A DNA stretch of 64,000 nt from Rhodoluna sp. (GCF_024641065.1 NZ_JAHEDV010000001.1:62001-126000); one strand, 5' to 3'; positions 39,937 to 50,569 are shown, counted from the stretch's first letter. Translations and numbers: made by a program. The notes: generated by a model from the sequence alone, not told the origin.

Positions 39937-40562
39937 CCCAGTATCTAGTGGTTTTCGATGTTGACTCAACTCTTATCGAAGACGAAGTAATTGAATTATT
40001 GGCCGACGTTGCTGGCAAGCGCGAAGAAGTTGCAGCTGTAACCGAGAGAGCTATGGCCGGCGAACTCGATTTTGCCGAAAGTCTCATCGAGCGTGTGCGC
40101 ACCTTAGAAGGTCTACCAGAATCAGTTTTTGCTGACGTTCAAAAGCGCATCACGATTACTACCGGTGCCATAGAAACCGTCGCGGCCATTCAAAAAGCGG
40201 GCGGCAAAGTTGGCGCGGTTTCGGGTGGATTCAACCAATTGCTTGAGCCCCTTTCAAAGATCCTTAACCTGGACTTTGCTCGTGCTAACCAACTCGAAGT
40301 TATCGATGGCAAACTAACCGGACGGGTTATCGGCGGAATTATCGACCGGACCGCGAAATCGGACGCACTCAAGGAATGGTCTCAACTGACTGGTTTGGAT
40401 CACACTGTGGCAGTGGGAGACGGTGCCAACGACCTTGAAATGATGGCCACAGCCAACCTTGGTGTTGCTTTCAACGCAAAGCCAATTGTTCGTGAGAAGG
40501 CAGACGTTGTGATTGAAGGAAATGACCTGCGTTCATTGCTAGAAATTCTCGAAATCGCCTAA
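39933..40562 (+). CDS. serB: Phosphoserine phosphatase
   Basis: [49 protein letters not shown] start overlapping glgC stop. Confidence 0.93.
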   Translation: MTQYLVVFDVDSTLIEDEVIELLADVAGKREEVAAVTERAMAGELDFAESLIERVRTLEGLPESVFADVQKRITITTGAIETVAAIQKAGGKVGAVSGGFNQLLEPLSKILNLDFARANQLEVIDGKLTGRVIGGIIDRTAKSDALKEWSQLTGLDHTVAVGDGANDLEMMATANLGVAFNAKPIVREKADVVIEGNDLRSLLEILEIA

Positions 40563-40570
40563 TTTAGACA

Positions 40571-40607
40571 ATAAAAAAGCCCCGAGCCAGAGCTCGGGGC
40601 TTTTTTA
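40571..40607. terminator. Bidirectional terminator
   Basis: aaaaaagccccgagccagagctcggggctttttta. Confidence 0.88.
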
Positions 40608-40612
40608 TGACT

Positions 40613-41377
40613 CTATTCAGCGATGAAGTCGCTGGTGTCGCCAACCAATCGAGTGTTGTCGCTTGGAACCGGCTCAACAGCTGCAAGTGCAACCTCTGCT
40701 GCAAACTCGCTCACGTTATAAAGTTTTCCTGCTCCTTCGCGACGGGCTTCGATTGCACCCGGGTTCGCGCGCTCAAGCAAGGTTGCAGTAATGGTTCCTT
40801 CGATCATGTCGCCTGATACCACTACGAATTCGATGCCGCGTTCAGCAAGAGTGGGAATCATGTCGCGCAAAGCATCTTCACCGGCGCGCTTTGATAGAGC
40901 AACTGGCACATACTCTGGCATGGTCGGTGTGGTGCGAATGAAGTGAGCCTGGTGGCTGGTTACGAAAACAACTCGGGCTCCGTCATTCAAATATGGCAAT
41001 GCGGTGTTTAGTAGGTTTACCTGCGAGTCGCGGTTCAAGCGCATCGCATAGTCTGCGCCTAGACCGGCTTCCATTCCGCCTGAAGCGTTCATCACCAGAA
41101 TGTCTAGCGCTCCGAATTCGGCCTTAGCAGCCTCAAACATGGCCTTGACTGAATCGGTGTCAGTTAGGTCTGCGCCAACAGCGATTGCGGCTCCCCCGTT
41201 GGCTTTAATGCCATCGACAATCTTCTGCGCGCGTGCTTCTTTGTTTCTGAAGTTCACAACAACTGAGGCGCCAGCCTCGGCAAAATAACCGAGCGTGTCG
41301 GCGCCGATTCCTCGAGATGAACCGGTGACCAGGGCAGTTTTTCCGGTGAGGCTGCCAGCTGCTAGTGGGTTAGACAT
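40613..41377 (-). CDS. SDR-family oxidoreductase
   Basis: TGSSRGIGADTLGYFAEAGA; atypical catalytic region. Confidence 0.9.
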   Translation of the reverse strand: MSNPLAAGSLTGKTALVTGSSRGIGADTLGYFAEAGASVVVNFRNKEARAQKIVDGIKANGGAAIAVGADLTDTDSVKAMFEAAKAEFGALDILVMNASGGMEAGLGADYAMRLNRDSQVNLLNTALPYLNDGARVVFVTSHQAHFIRTTPTMPEYVPVALSKRAGEDALRDMIPTLAERGIEFVVVSGDMIEGTITATLLERANPGAIEARREGAGKLYNVSEFAAEVALAAVEPVPSDNTRLVGDTSDFIAE

Positions 41378-41404
41378 TTGAACTCCGTAGATTGTGGTTG
41401 ATTA

Positions 41405-42115
41405 TTAGTGACCCATGCCCAAGCCGCCATCCACAGGGATGACCGCACCTGAGATGTAGCTGGCTTCGTCGCTGGCAAGCCAGGCGACAACCTTTGCAAC
41501 TTCTTCAGGCTGAGCAAAGCGCCCAGCAGGAATCTTCTTTTTGTATTCGTCTTGCTGTGCTTCAGGCAGTTCAGCAGTCATGTCGGTGTCGATGAAGCCT
41601 GGAGCCACAACGTTAGCGGTGATGCCACGTGCGCCCAATTCGCGGGTAACTGATCGGGCCATGCCCACTAGTGCTGATTTTGCTGCCGAATAGTTAACTT
41701 GACCGGCTGAACCTAGTAGGCCAACCACGCTTCCGATGAGAATGACGCGGCCATACTTGGCTTTGATCATTCCCTTGGTGGCACGGCGCAAGACGCGGAA
41801 TACACCGTTCAGGTTGGTGTCAATTACTTGCTCAAATTCTTCGTCTGACATGCGCATCAGCAGTGTGTCACGAGTGATACCAGCATTGGCTACCAAAACT
41901 TCAATTGGACCAAGCTTGGCTTCGACCTCAGCAAAGGCTGCATCAAGCGAACTTGGGTCTGTAACGTCAGCGATAACGCTAAGTGAACCCTCAGGGCCTG
42001 AACCGCTGCGCACGGTAACAGCTACACGGTGCCCACGAGCGATGAACTCTTCTGCGATCGAACGGCCGATGCCGCGGTTGCCACCGGTGATTAGTACAGT
42101 TCTCGGAGTGCTCAT
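41405..42115 (-). CDS. fabG: 3-oxoacyl-ACP reductase-like SDR
   Basis: TGGNRGIGRSIAEEF, NAGITRDTLLMRM, YSAAKSALVGMAR, VAPGFIDTDMT. Confidence 0.92.
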   Translation of the reverse strand: MSTPRTVLITGGNRGIGRSIAEEFIARGHRVAVTVRSGSGPEGSLSVIADVTDPSSLDAAFAEVEAKLGPIEVLVANAGITRDTLLMRMSDEEFEQVIDTNLNGVFRVLRRATKGMIKAKYGRVILIGSVVGLLGSAGQVNYSAAKSALVGMARSVTRELGARGITANVVAPGFIDTDMTAELPEAQQDEYKKKIPAGRFAQPEEVAKVVAWLASDEASYISGAVIPVDGGLGMGH

Positions 42116-42236
42116 TTAGCCAATCTCTTTCAAGGGAATACAACTTAGGTTGCAGCGCTTATGACAATAGAAGTCTACCTTTGCCCTAATCTTGGGGCTT
42201 GTAAGGTGTCGACAAAAATTGCGAGAAAGGTCTGGC

Positions 42237-42539
42237 ATGGCAAAACCACAGAGCCTCACCTCGATCGGTCAATCTCCTGAGCTTGAACGCAGAGCACGAA
42301 TGTTGAAATACACAGTTGCAATGACAGTTCGCGTCATTTGCCTAGTGGTAGGCGTTGCTGTCGGCCAAGGCCCAATCATGTGGGTTGCCTTTGCCGGAGC
42401 CATTTTGCTGCCATATTTTGCAGTTGTGATCGCAAATGCGTCAACCTCAGGTCAATCAGATTCAAGCCCGAAAGCGGTTGCCCCAACTTTGGTAATTTCG
42501 GCCGACTCGTTCACCAGCAGCACGAAGGTATCCGAGTAG
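42237..42539 (+). CDS. DUF3099-type small membrane protein
   Basis: Two TM segments, LTSIGQSPELERRARMLKYTVAMTVRVICLVV; start MAKPQS with GAAAGG SD. Confidence 0.75.
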   Translation: MAKPQSLTSIGQSPELERRARMLKYTVAMTVRVICLVVGVAVGQGPIMWVAFAGAILLPYFAVVIANASTSGQSDSSPKAVAPTLVISADSFTSSTKVSE

Positions 42540-42540
42540 T

Positions 42541-42747
42541 TTGTTTGGCGATCTCTCACTCATATTTACCAAGTGCTCACGCGCTGGCTGCCAAAATCAG
42601 GCACAGCTAAAACTGAATTGGCGAAACCCTAAAATTCACACAGATGGTCGAACCAAGACCTGGGTTTGTTGCCTCGAACACGAGCAATTTCTGGTTGAAT
42701 ATTTAACAACCCGAGGCTTCTATCTCGGTTCAGAAAAGATCGAATGA
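42541..42747 (+). CDS. Small Cys/His-rich protein of unknown function
   Basis: MFGDLSLIFTKCSRAGCQNQAQLKLNWRNPKIH...WVCCLEHEQFLVEYLTTRGFY; TTG start; 4-nt overlap with SURF1. Confidence 0.7.
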   Translation: MFGDLSLIFTKCSRAGCQNQAQLKLNWRNPKIHTDGRTKTWVCCLEHEQFLVEYLTTRGFYLGSEKIE

Positions 42748-43574
42748 CCGACTACCGCAGCAATTGGCTCAAGGAATCATGGAAGCGTTGGCTTGCCTGG
42801 CTGGTAGTTGCCTCATTTTTCGCGGTGGCTTGCGTATTTCTATCGAACTGGCAATTCAGCAGAAGACAAGAAGCTGTAAATCGCAACGAATTAATTGCCG
42901 CAAACTATGACCAAAAAGCTGTTCCGCTCGATTCGCTGGCCAATTTAGATTCTTTTGATTCCAAGAATGAATGGCGCCCGGTAACCATCGAGGGAAGCTT
43001 CATCCCAGAGAAGTCAGTGCTGGTTCGCAATCGACCGTTGAATGGGCAACCCGGATTCTTGCTGGTGATACCGTTCTTGACCGATCAAGGTCGCATCGTC
43101 GCTGTAGATTCGGGTTGGTTACCGACCGGCTCAAAGCAAGACTCCCCCGATGAAATTCCGCTGCCAGATTCAAGCCACCGCATATTGCACGGTCGAGTTC
43201 GTGCCGCAGAGCCGAGTTTGGATAGAGAAGCACCCGCTGGTCAAATCGGTACCGTGAACATAGACCTGCTGCTTGAGAAGCAAAGTTTTGAACAGCCGGT
43301 GTATCGCAAGATTTATGTGCGTGCCTCTGAAAGTTTGAACGCTGGGCAGGTTTTTCCGAAAGTTTTGTCAAAACCCGAGCTGACCGAGGGCAACCACCTG
43401 AGCTATGCGCTCCAGTGGATTTTGTTTGCGCTCATGGCGTTCTTTGCGCTGACCTGGGCGGTTCGTCAGGAACTTCGTGCCAAGCACATGGCTGCCGACC
43501 CAAACTACAAGCCGGTCACCAAAAAACGTATCGGTGACGACGATAAGGCCGTTGAGGACGCGCTTTTAGGCTAG
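42744..43574 (+). CDS. SURF1-family cytochrome oxidase biogenesis protein
   Basis: ACVFLSNWQFSRRQEAVNRN, EWRPVTIEGSF, VRNRPLNGQPGF; two TM segments. Confidence 0.9.
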   Translation: MTDYRSNWLKESWKRWLAWLVVASFFAVACVFLSNWQFSRRQEAVNRNELIAANYDQKAVPLDSLANLDSFDSKNEWRPVTIEGSFIPEKSVLVRNRPLNGQPGFLLVIPFLTDQGRIVAVDSGWLPTGSKQDSPDEIPLPDSSHRILHGRVRAAEPSLDREAPAGQIGTVNIDLLLEKQSFEQPVYRKIYVRASESLNAGQVFPKVLSKPELTEGNHLSYALQWILFALMAFFALTWAVRQELRAKHMAADPNYKPVTKKRIGDDDKAVEDALLG

Positions 43575-43608
43575 AAGCCCATTGGCGCACGTGGCTGTAG
43601 CTGAATGC

Positions 43609-45207
43609 CTAGCTAAGTGCAATCAGCTCGGCGTAACCATCGTTCCAGTGGTCTTCATCGCCATCAGGCAAAATCAGAACTCTTTCTGGGTTTAGCGCCT
43701 GCACAGCGCCAACATCGTGTGAAACCAAAACTACGGCACCGGTGAATGTGCTTAGGGCCCGAAGGATTTCTTCACGGCTAGCTGGGTCAAGGTTGTTGGT
43801 TGGTTCGTCTAGAAGTAGAACGTTCGCCGATGAAACAACCAGCGATGCCAATGCCAGACGAGTTTTCTCGCCACCGCTGAGAACGCCAGCCGGCTTATTT
43901 ACGTCATCACCGGTGAACAGGAACGAGCCCAAAACTTTTCGGGCATCGGTGTCAGCAAGCTGTGGCGCGGCTGCCTGCATGTTTTGCAGAACAGTCTTTT
44001 TTACATCCAGGGTTTCGTGCTCTTGAGCGAAATAACCAATTTTCAACCCGTGACCAGGCTCAATCTGACCGGTATCTGGCTTGTCTAGACCAGCCAGCAT
44101 GCGCAACATGGTGGTCTTACCAGCACCGTTTAGGCCGATGATCACGACCTTTGAACCCTTGTCGATGGCAAGGTCAACGGCAGTGAAAATCTCAAGTGAG
44201 CCATAGCTCTTGCTTAGGTTTTTTGCCATCAGCGGAGTACGACCGCAAGGAGCAGGGTCAGGAAACTTGATCTTCGCGACTCGGTCAACTTCACGCACTT
44301 CTTCGAGCCCGCTAAGTAGTTTCTCGGCACGTCTAACCATCTGGTGCGCAGCCGCAGCCTTGCTGGCCTTTGCACCAAACTTTGCAGCTTGAATCTGGAG
44401 AGTGTTCGCCTTTTTCTCAGCAATGGCACGGTCACGCTTGCGGCGTTCCTCGTCAGTTTCACGCTGCTTCTGATATGCGCGCCAACCCATGTTGTAGACA
44501 TCGATGACGGTTCGGATAGCGTCTAGATAGAAAACGCGGTTTACAGTCTCTTCAACCAGGTCAACATCGTGACTAATCACGATCAGGCCGCCCTGATAAC
44601 CCTTTAGAAAATCACGAAGCCAAACCACCGAATCAGCATCCAAGTGGTTAGTCGGCTCGTCGAGAATCATAGTTTCAGCATTTGAAAACAAAATGCGGGC
44701 CAATTCGATTCTTCGTCGCTGACCACCTGAAAGAGTCTTGAGCGGCTGATCAAGGATGTGATCTTTAAGGTTCAAATTACTAGCGATGGCAGCTGCTTCA
44801 GCCTCAGCAGCATAGCCTCCAGCCGACTGAAATGCCTCTTCTAGAGTTGAGTAACGCGCCATGGCAGCGTCGTAAACCTTCTCGTCGATGCTGCCCATGT
44901 CGAGTGTTGCCTGCTGCATCTGTTCAAGCAGATCGCCGAGGCCACGAGCATTGAGAATTCTGGTTCGGGCAAGTTCCTCTGGGTCTCCGGTGCGCGGATC
45001 CTGAGGAAGGTAGCCGATCTCTCCCCCGCGCTCGACCTTGCCGTGCGAAGGCTGGCCATCACCTGCCAGAATCTTAGTCAGAGTGGTTTTGCCGGCGCCG
45101 TTACGGCCAACCAAACCAACTTTGTCACCTTTGTCGACTCGAAAATTGACCTCAGACATCAGAACACGTGCGCCAATTCGAATTTCTAGGTCGCGCACGC
45201 TAATCAT
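43609..45207 (-). CDS. ABC-F family ATPase
   Basis: Two ABC domains ([42 protein letters not shown]), no TM. Confidence 0.95.
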   Translation of the reverse strand: MISVRDLEIRIGARVLMSEVNFRVDKGDKVGLVGRNGAGKTTLTKILAGDGQPSHGKVERGGEIGYLPQDPRTGDPEELARTRILNARGLGDLLEQMQQATLDMGSIDEKVYDAAMARYSTLEEAFQSAGGYAAEAEAAAIASNLNLKDHILDQPLKTLSGGQRRRIELARILFSNAETMILDEPTNHLDADSVVWLRDFLKGYQGGLIVISHDVDLVEETVNRVFYLDAIRTVIDVYNMGWRAYQKQRETDEERRKRDRAIAEKKANTLQIQAAKFGAKASKAAAAHQMVRRAEKLLSGLEEVREVDRVAKIKFPDPAPCGRTPLMAKNLSKSYGSLEIFTAVDLAIDKGSKVVIIGLNGAGKTTMLRMLAGLDKPDTGQIEPGHGLKIGYFAQEHETLDVKKTVLQNMQAAAPQLADTDARKVLGSFLFTGDDVNKPAGVLSGGEKTRLALASLVVSSANVLLLDEPTNNLDPASREEILRALSTFTGAVVLVSHDVGAVQALNPERVLILPDGDEDHWNDGYAELIALS

Positions 45208-45302
45208 TCAAAACTCCAAAAAATCGATGTGGAACACTCGCACTCAGATGGCGACCCACAAAAGCCCTAGTCTAGCGCCCGTTGGAGTCTGCGTTCTGAA
45301 TG

Positions 45303-45340
45303 CTGAAGCCCTCAACCGGTTGGTCGAGGGCTTCTTTTAG
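45303..45340. terminator. Terminator after suf operon
   Basis: ctgaagccctcaaccggttggtcgagggcttctttta. Confidence 0.7.
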
Positions 45341-45670
45341 CTAAATTGAGAATCCGATTGCTCGCATCTGCTCGCGACCGTCTTCGGTAATCTTTTCAGG
45401 GCCCCAAGGTGGCATCCAAACCCAGTTGATTCGAAACGCGTCAACGACGCCATCCAAGCATTCTGCGGTTTGCTCTTCAAGCACATCAGTTAGCGGGCAG
45501 CCTGCTGATGTGAGCGTCATATTGATCAGCAGGTTGCCGTCTTCTGACTTCTGCAGGCCATAAATGAGACCAAGGTCAACGATGTTCACGCCGATTTCTG
45601 GGTCGATTACATCTTTCAAAGCTTCGATGACAGCGTCATAAAGCTTCGGGTCAAGTTCTGTGGCGGTCAA
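45341..45670 (-). CDS. sufT: Metal-sulfur cluster assembly factor (DUF59/SufT-like)
   Basis: DVIDPEIGVNIVDLGLIYGL, TLTSAGCPLTDV. Confidence 0.92.
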   Translation of the reverse strand: MTATELDPKLYDAVIEALKDVIDPEIGVNIVDLGLIYGLQKSEDGNLLINMTLTSAGCPLTDVLEEQTAECLDGVVDAFRINWVWMPPWGPEKITEDGREQMRAIGFSI

Positions 45671-45673
45671 AGA

Positions 45674-46426
45674 CTATGCCTTTACGTAACGGTCGTAGCC
45701 CTCGGCCTCAAGGCGCTCGGCAAGCTCTGGGCCACCCTGCTCGGCAATCTTGCCGGCAACGAAGACGTGAACGAAATCAGGCTTGATGTAACGCAAAATT
45801 CGGGTGTAGTGAGTGATTAGCAATAGACCGAAACCATTTGCTTCTTTGGCTCGGTTTACACCCTCAGAAACAATCTTCAGTGCGTCAACGTCTAGACCTG
45901 AGTCGGTCTCATCGAGAACAGCAAACTGAGGCTTAAGTAGGTCTAACTGAAGAATCTCGTGACGCTTCTTCTCGCCTCCAGAGAAACCTTCATTTACGTT
46001 GCGCTCGGTAAATGAAGCGTCCATCTTCAATGAATCCATTGCGCTACGAACGTCTTTGATCCAAGTGCGAAGAGCCGGTGCCTCGCCTGCAACAGCAGTC
46101 TTCGCAGTGCGCAAGAAGTTTGAAACTGAAACACCAGGAATTTCAACCGGGTATTGCATAGCCAAGAAGAGGCCTGCGCGAGCTCGTTCGTCAACGCTCA
46201 TTTCTAGCACATCGGCACCGTCTAGCAGAATTTCACCCTCGGTCACGGTGTACTTTGGGTGGCCGGCAATTGTGTAGGCCAGGGTTGATTTGCCTGAACC
46301 ATTAGGGCCCATGATTGCGTGTGATTCGCCACTGCGAATAACCAGGTCGACACCCTTCAAGATCTCTTTGGTGCCCTGTTCGGTTTCAACGGTTACGTGC
46401 AGGTTTTTGATTTCAAGAACTGACAA
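45674..46426 (-). CDS. sufC: Fe-S cluster assembly ATPase SufC
   Basis: MGPNGSGKSTLAYTIAGHPKY, GFSGGEKKRHEILQ, DETDSGLDVDALK. Confidence 0.97.
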   Translation of the reverse strand: MSVLEIKNLHVTVETEQGTKEILKGVDLVIRSGESHAIMGPNGSGKSTLAYTIAGHPKYTVTEGEILLDGADVLEMSVDERARAGLFLAMQYPVEIPGVSVSNFLRTAKTAVAGEAPALRTWIKDVRSAMDSLKMDASFTERNVNEGFSGGEKKRHEILQLDLLKPQFAVLDETDSGLDVDALKIVSEGVNRAKEANGFGLLLITHYTRILRYIKPDFVHVFVAGKIAEQGGPELAERLEAEGYDRYVKA

Positions 46427-46476
46427 TTTTGTCTCTCTTATTCTTCTAAATTCGGGTGATAGTCAGCGGGGGCTGA

Positions 46477-46794
46477 TTATTCTGAGTCGATTTCAAGGAA
46501 GATCTCATCGTTTTCGATGAGCACCTCGTAGGTGGCAACTGGTTCATAAGCCGGAAGGGTTAGCGCCTCGCCGGTCTCAAGTGAGAATTTGGCACCGTGG
46601 GCCCAGCACTCAATGGTGTTGTCTTTGCCAACGAAGCCCTCGCTCAGCGAAATCTCGCCGTGAGAGCACTTGTCGTCGATCGCATAAACATCGCCAGCTT
46701 TGGTTTTTACGATGGCAATAGCAAGTTCGCCAACTTTTACACGGATGGCCTTGCCAGCCTTAATGTCATCTACTGTGCAAATTCGAATGGCCAT
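46477..46794 (-). CDS. Rieske-type [2Fe-2S] ferredoxin of the suf operon
   Basis: CSHGEISLSEG...IECWAHGAKFSLETGE. Confidence 0.92.
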   Translation of the reverse strand: MAIRICTVDDIKAGKAIRVKVGELAIAIVKTKAGDVYAIDDKCSHGEISLSEGFVGKDNTIECWAHGAKFSLETGEALTLPAYEPVATYEVLIENDEIFLEIDSE

Positions 46795-47978
46795 TATGAG
46801 TCGCTCCTTGCTAGTTCTGCCTCGATTGCATCGGTTAGTCGGGCTTCGATTTCTTCGTTTCCAATTTGTTGAATGATCTCGTTCAAGAAACCGCGCACGA
46901 CTAGACGTCTTGCTTCAGCCTCAGGAATGCCACGAGCCTGTAAGTAGAACAGTTGTTCATCGTCAAAGCGGCCAGAAGCACTCGCGTGACCTGCGCCGGC
47001 AATTTGACCGGTTTCAATTTCTAGGTTCGGTACCGAGTCAGCTCGAGCGCCCTCAGTTAGCAATAGGTTTCGGTTTAGCTCGTAGGTGTCGGTACCCTCG
47101 GCTGCCATGCGGATAAGTACATCACCAACCCAGACGGTGTGTGCCTGTTCACCCTGGAGAGCACCCTTATAGGTCACTCGAGACTTGCAGTTTGCAACTG
47201 CATGGTCAACAAATAGTCGGTTTTCGAGGTGCTGACCGGAATCTGCGAAGTACATACCAAGTAGCTCAACTTCGGCTCCTGGTGCAGTGAACTCGGCCGA
47301 AGTCGATACACGAACGGTCTCGCCGCCAAGGCTAACGACCAGGTGCTTTAGCTTGGCGTTGCGACCAAGCTTGGCCAACTGAGTTGAGGCGTGAACAGCC
47401 TCTTCGTTCCAGTCTTGGATCGAAATTACGGTCAACTCTGCTTCATCGCCAACAATAATCTCTACGTTTTCGCCCAGAATTGCGTCACCCTTGTGGTCAA
47501 GAATTACGCTCGCCTTTGAAAACGGCTTGGCTTCAATAATTAGGTGAAGCGCGCTTGGTTCGGTTGACTCAGAAGTGAGAGCAATCTGAACCTCTGACGA
47601 CTGCTCGGCCGGAAGAGTTATCAGGTAGGCCTGCTCTGCAGAACCCCAAGCGGCAGCGCTTGGGCGCTCCTCAGGGGTTCCTGCTGCGCCAAAAGCTGGG
47701 TGGTCAGAACTTACCCAAGATGTTGTGACGCCGTCGCTGTGCTTGACCTCTAGGTCACCAACGAATTCACTCAGTGAGTCTGCGTCGAGACCCTTTAGGC
47801 GTGCTGCCGGAAGGTAACGCCACTGCTCTTCGCGAGGGGTAACCGGAGGAAAATCAGCAACGTTAGTCGAGCGCATGCGTTCGTTGCGAGTTTGAATTGG
47901 TACTCCGGCGCCGTGGCTGTGAGCCTGAAGGCCGTGTTGAACTGCGCCGTCTTTGACGGCTTCGGTTGCGGTTGTCAC
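46794..47978 (-). CDS. sufD: Fe-S cluster assembly protein SufD
   Basis: Position; C-terminal SASGRFDDEQLFYLQARGIPEAEARRLVVRGFLNEI. Confidence 0.95.
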   Translation of the reverse strand: MTTATEAVKDGAVQHGLQAHSHGAGVPIQTRNERMRSTNVADFPPVTPREEQWRYLPAARLKGLDADSLSEFVGDLEVKHSDGVTTSWVSSDHPAFGAAGTPEERPSAAAWGSAEQAYLITLPAEQSSEVQIALTSESTEPSALHLIIEAKPFSKASVILDHKGDAILGENVEIIVGDEAELTVISIQDWNEEAVHASTQLAKLGRNAKLKHLVVSLGGETVRVSTSAEFTAPGAEVELLGMYFADSGQHLENRLFVDHAVANCKSRVTYKGALQGEQAHTVWVGDVLIRMAAEGTDTYELNRNLLLTEGARADSVPNLEIETGQIAGAGHASASGRFDDEQLFYLQARGIPEAEARRLVVRGFLNEIIQQIGNEEIEARLTDAIEAELARSDS

Positions 47979-49396
47979 TAGCCGACAGCCCCTTCCATCT
48001 GCATCTCGATTAGCTTGTTCAGCTCGAGTGCGTATTCCATTGGTAGTTCTTTGGCGATTGGCTCGATGAAACCACGAACAATCATCGCCATAGCTTCGTC
48101 TTCAGGCATTCCACGAGACATCAAGTAGAACAACTGCTCTTCGCTGACGCGCGAAACAGTTGCCTCGTGACCCATCGAGACGTCGTCTTCACGAACATCA
48201 ACAGCCGGGTAGGTGTCAGACCGAGAAATAGTGTCAACCAACAGGGCGTCGCAGCGAACAGTGTTTGCCGAGTGGTGTGCACCAGGCATTACGCGAATTT
48301 CACCGCGGTATGAGGTGCGGCCACCGCCTCTCGCGATCGACTTTGAAACAATCGATGATGAAGTGTGAGGTGCAAGGTGAATCATCTTTGCGCCAGCATC
48401 CTGGTGCTGACCCTCGCCAGCAAAGGCGACCGAAAGGGTTTCGCCACGGGCATATTCGCCGGCCAAAATAACGGCCGGGTACTTCATGGTTACTTTCGAC
48501 CCAATGTTTCCGTCGATCCATTCCATGGTTGCGCCCTCGTGGCAGATGGCACGCTTGGTTACCAAGTTGTAGACGTTGTTTGACCAGTTTTGGATGGTCG
48601 TGTAGCGAACACGTGCACCCTTCTTGACAATGATCTCGACCACAGCTGAGTGCAATGAGTCTGACTGGTAGATAGGTGCGGTGCAGCCTTCGATGTAGTG
48701 CACGTATGAATCTTCGTCGGCAATAATCAGGGTGCGCTCGAACTGGCCCATGTTTTCAGTGTTGATTCTGAAGTAAGCCTGAAGTGGAATTTCAACGTGA
48801 ACGCCCTTAGGAACGTAAACGAATGAACCACCTGACCAAACTGAGGTGTTCAAGGCAGCGAACTTGTTGTCGCCAGCTGGAATAACGGTTCCGAAATACT
48901 CCTGGAAGATTTCTGGGTGCTCTTTTAGAGCGGTATCGGTGTCAAGGAAGATAACGCCCTGTGCCTCAAGGTCTTCGCGAATCTGGTGATAAACCACCTC
49001 AGATTCGTACTGAGCGGCTACACCGGCAACCAGACGGCTGCGCTCGGCCTCAGGAATACCCAATTTCTCATAGGTGTTTCTGATGTCCTCAGGAAGCTCT
49101 TCCCAGGTAGTTGCCTGGCGCTCGGTTGAACGAACGAAGTACTTGATGTTGTCAAAATCGATGCCTGAAAGGTCAGCACCCCAGCTTGGCATTGGCTTCT
49201 TGCCAAAGAATTCGTAGCCCTTTAGGCGACGCTCTAGCATCCAGGCTGGCTCGCTCTTTAGGCCCGAAATGTCGCGAACGACTTCTTCGCTGATGCCTCG
49301 TCGAGCAGTTGCTCCTGCGGTGTCTTTGTCAGACCAACCGAACTCATAGACGCCAAGGCTGTCTAGTTCGGGGCGGTCAATGATGATGTCGGACAA
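47978..49396 (-). CDS. sufB: Fe-S cluster assembly protein SufB
   Basis: [59 protein letters not shown] start with GGGAGG SD. Confidence 0.97.
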   Translation of the reverse strand: MSDIIIDRPELDSLGVYEFGWSDKDTAGATARRGISEEVVRDISGLKSEPAWMLERRLKGYEFFGKKPMPSWGADLSGIDFDNIKYFVRSTERQATTWEELPEDIRNTYEKLGIPEAERSRLVAGVAAQYESEVVYHQIREDLEAQGVIFLDTDTALKEHPEIFQEYFGTVIPAGDNKFAALNTSVWSGGSFVYVPKGVHVEIPLQAYFRINTENMGQFERTLIIADEDSYVHYIEGCTAPIYQSDSLHSAVVEIIVKKGARVRYTTIQNWSNNVYNLVTKRAICHEGATMEWIDGNIGSKVTMKYPAVILAGEYARGETLSVAFAGEGQHQDAGAKMIHLAPHTSSSIVSKSIARGGGRTSYRGEIRVMPGAHHSANTVRCDALLVDTISRSDTYPAVDVREDDVSMGHEATVSRVSEEQLFYLMSRGMPEDEAMAMIVRGFIEPIAKELPMEYALELNKLIEMQMEGAVG

Positions 49397-49642
49397 GCCG
49401 GCCTCCCTTATTTTGCTTCGGAGTCGAGTGGTTATCTCGGTCCGTCAAATTCTTGAGTGTCAACCTCTAATTCACATGCATCTATTCCCCGCGGCGGCGA
49501 TGAATGCCTGTGCGAAGATTGATTCAGGAAAGTTCTCAAGATTGCCTCATCGCAATCGAGAAATAGTTGAAACTATCCACAAGTTTACTTTGAAGGCTCT
49601 CAATAAGAAAGCCCAAAGCGGCACTGAAAGGCACTATTACCT

Positions 49643-50569
49643 GTGATTACGAAGTTGCGCTCAGTTCTTGCGAATTCGCCACTGTTTTCTGCTGCTCGAA
49701 TTCCGCTTTATGTCTGGGCCTCACTGGTTTCACAGATCTTGATTGTGGTTACGGGCGGCGTAGTCCGACTCACTGGTTCAGGTCTGGGCTGCCCTACCTG
49801 GCCAAAATGCACGGATGAATCACTGGTAAATGTGCCAGAGATGGGTATCCACGGCGTTATTGAGTTCACCAACCGGCTTTTGACCTTCGTGCTAGCGCTA
49901 ATCGCGGTTTTGACCTTTGTCACTATTGTTCGACTGGGCAGGCAGCACCGTAAGGGTCTTTTCATTCCAGCCCTAATCCTTGGGCTTGGAATTCCGGCCC
50001 AAGCTGTGCTCGGTGGTTTCACTGTTTTGAGTAACTTGAATCCTTGGTTCGTTGGTGCTCACTTTGTACTAAGTGGTTACATGATTGCCATGGCAGCGTT
50101 GTTGTTCTTTCGCGCGCTACCGCCGGAACATTCACCAGTCAGCCGTGGAACCTGGTTAACAGCCACACCAATTGCAATTGTTGGTGCAATAACCGTGTTG
50201 GTAGGCGTTCTTGTAACTGGTGCCGGCCCACATTCTGGAGATGCCGAGAGCATCCGAAATGGGCTCGATCTAGGGCTATGGCAGCATCTACACAGCTACC
50301 CTGCATACCTGATGGTGGCGTTGATAGTGATTCAGGTCTGGTTGCTTTACCGCCGTGATCGCTGTGCTTCGAAAGCCAGCTATCAAACCAAGGTGAGCGG
50401 CCTGCTGCTAAGCATCTCAATAGCGCAAGCGCTGATTGGTGTAGCCCAAGCGCGACTCGGAGTTCCTCCGGTATTGGTAGCGCTTCACATGCTTGGTGCA
50501 GCGACACTGTGCGCACTTCTAACTCTTCAGTGGCTGGCCATCCGTGGCAAGACTGCCAGTTCAAACTAA
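49643..50569 (+). CDS. ctaA: Heme A synthase
   Basis: GGVVRLTGSGLGCPTWPKC, HGVIEFTNRL, TGAGPHSGD; GTG start. Confidence 0.94.
   Translation: MITKLRSVLANSPLFSAARIPLYVWASLVSQILIVVTGGVVRLTGSGLGCPTWPKCTDESLVNVPEMGIHGVIEFTNRLLTFVLALIAVLTFVTIVRLGRQHRKGLFIPALILGLGIPAQAVLGGFTVLSNLNPWFVGAHFVLSGYMIAMAALLFFRALPPEHSPVSRGTWLTATPIAIVGAITVLVGVLVTGAGPHSGDAESIRNGLDLGLWQHLHSYPAYLMVALIVIQVWLLYRRDRCASKASYQTKVSGLLLSISIAQALIGVAQARLGVPPVLVALHMLGAATLCALLTLQWLAIRGKTASSN

Noticed and set aside
40613-42115. Two tandem SDR genes as a possible novel pathway
   Set aside because: Both look like ordinary FabG-type reductases common beside SURF1/ABC-F in related genomes; nothing specific supports a new pathway.
49397-49642. 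Small ORF (88 aa, 49380-49646) in the sufB/ctaA intergenic region
   Set aside because: No recognisable domain and overlaps the sufB start region; more likely a divergent promoter region.
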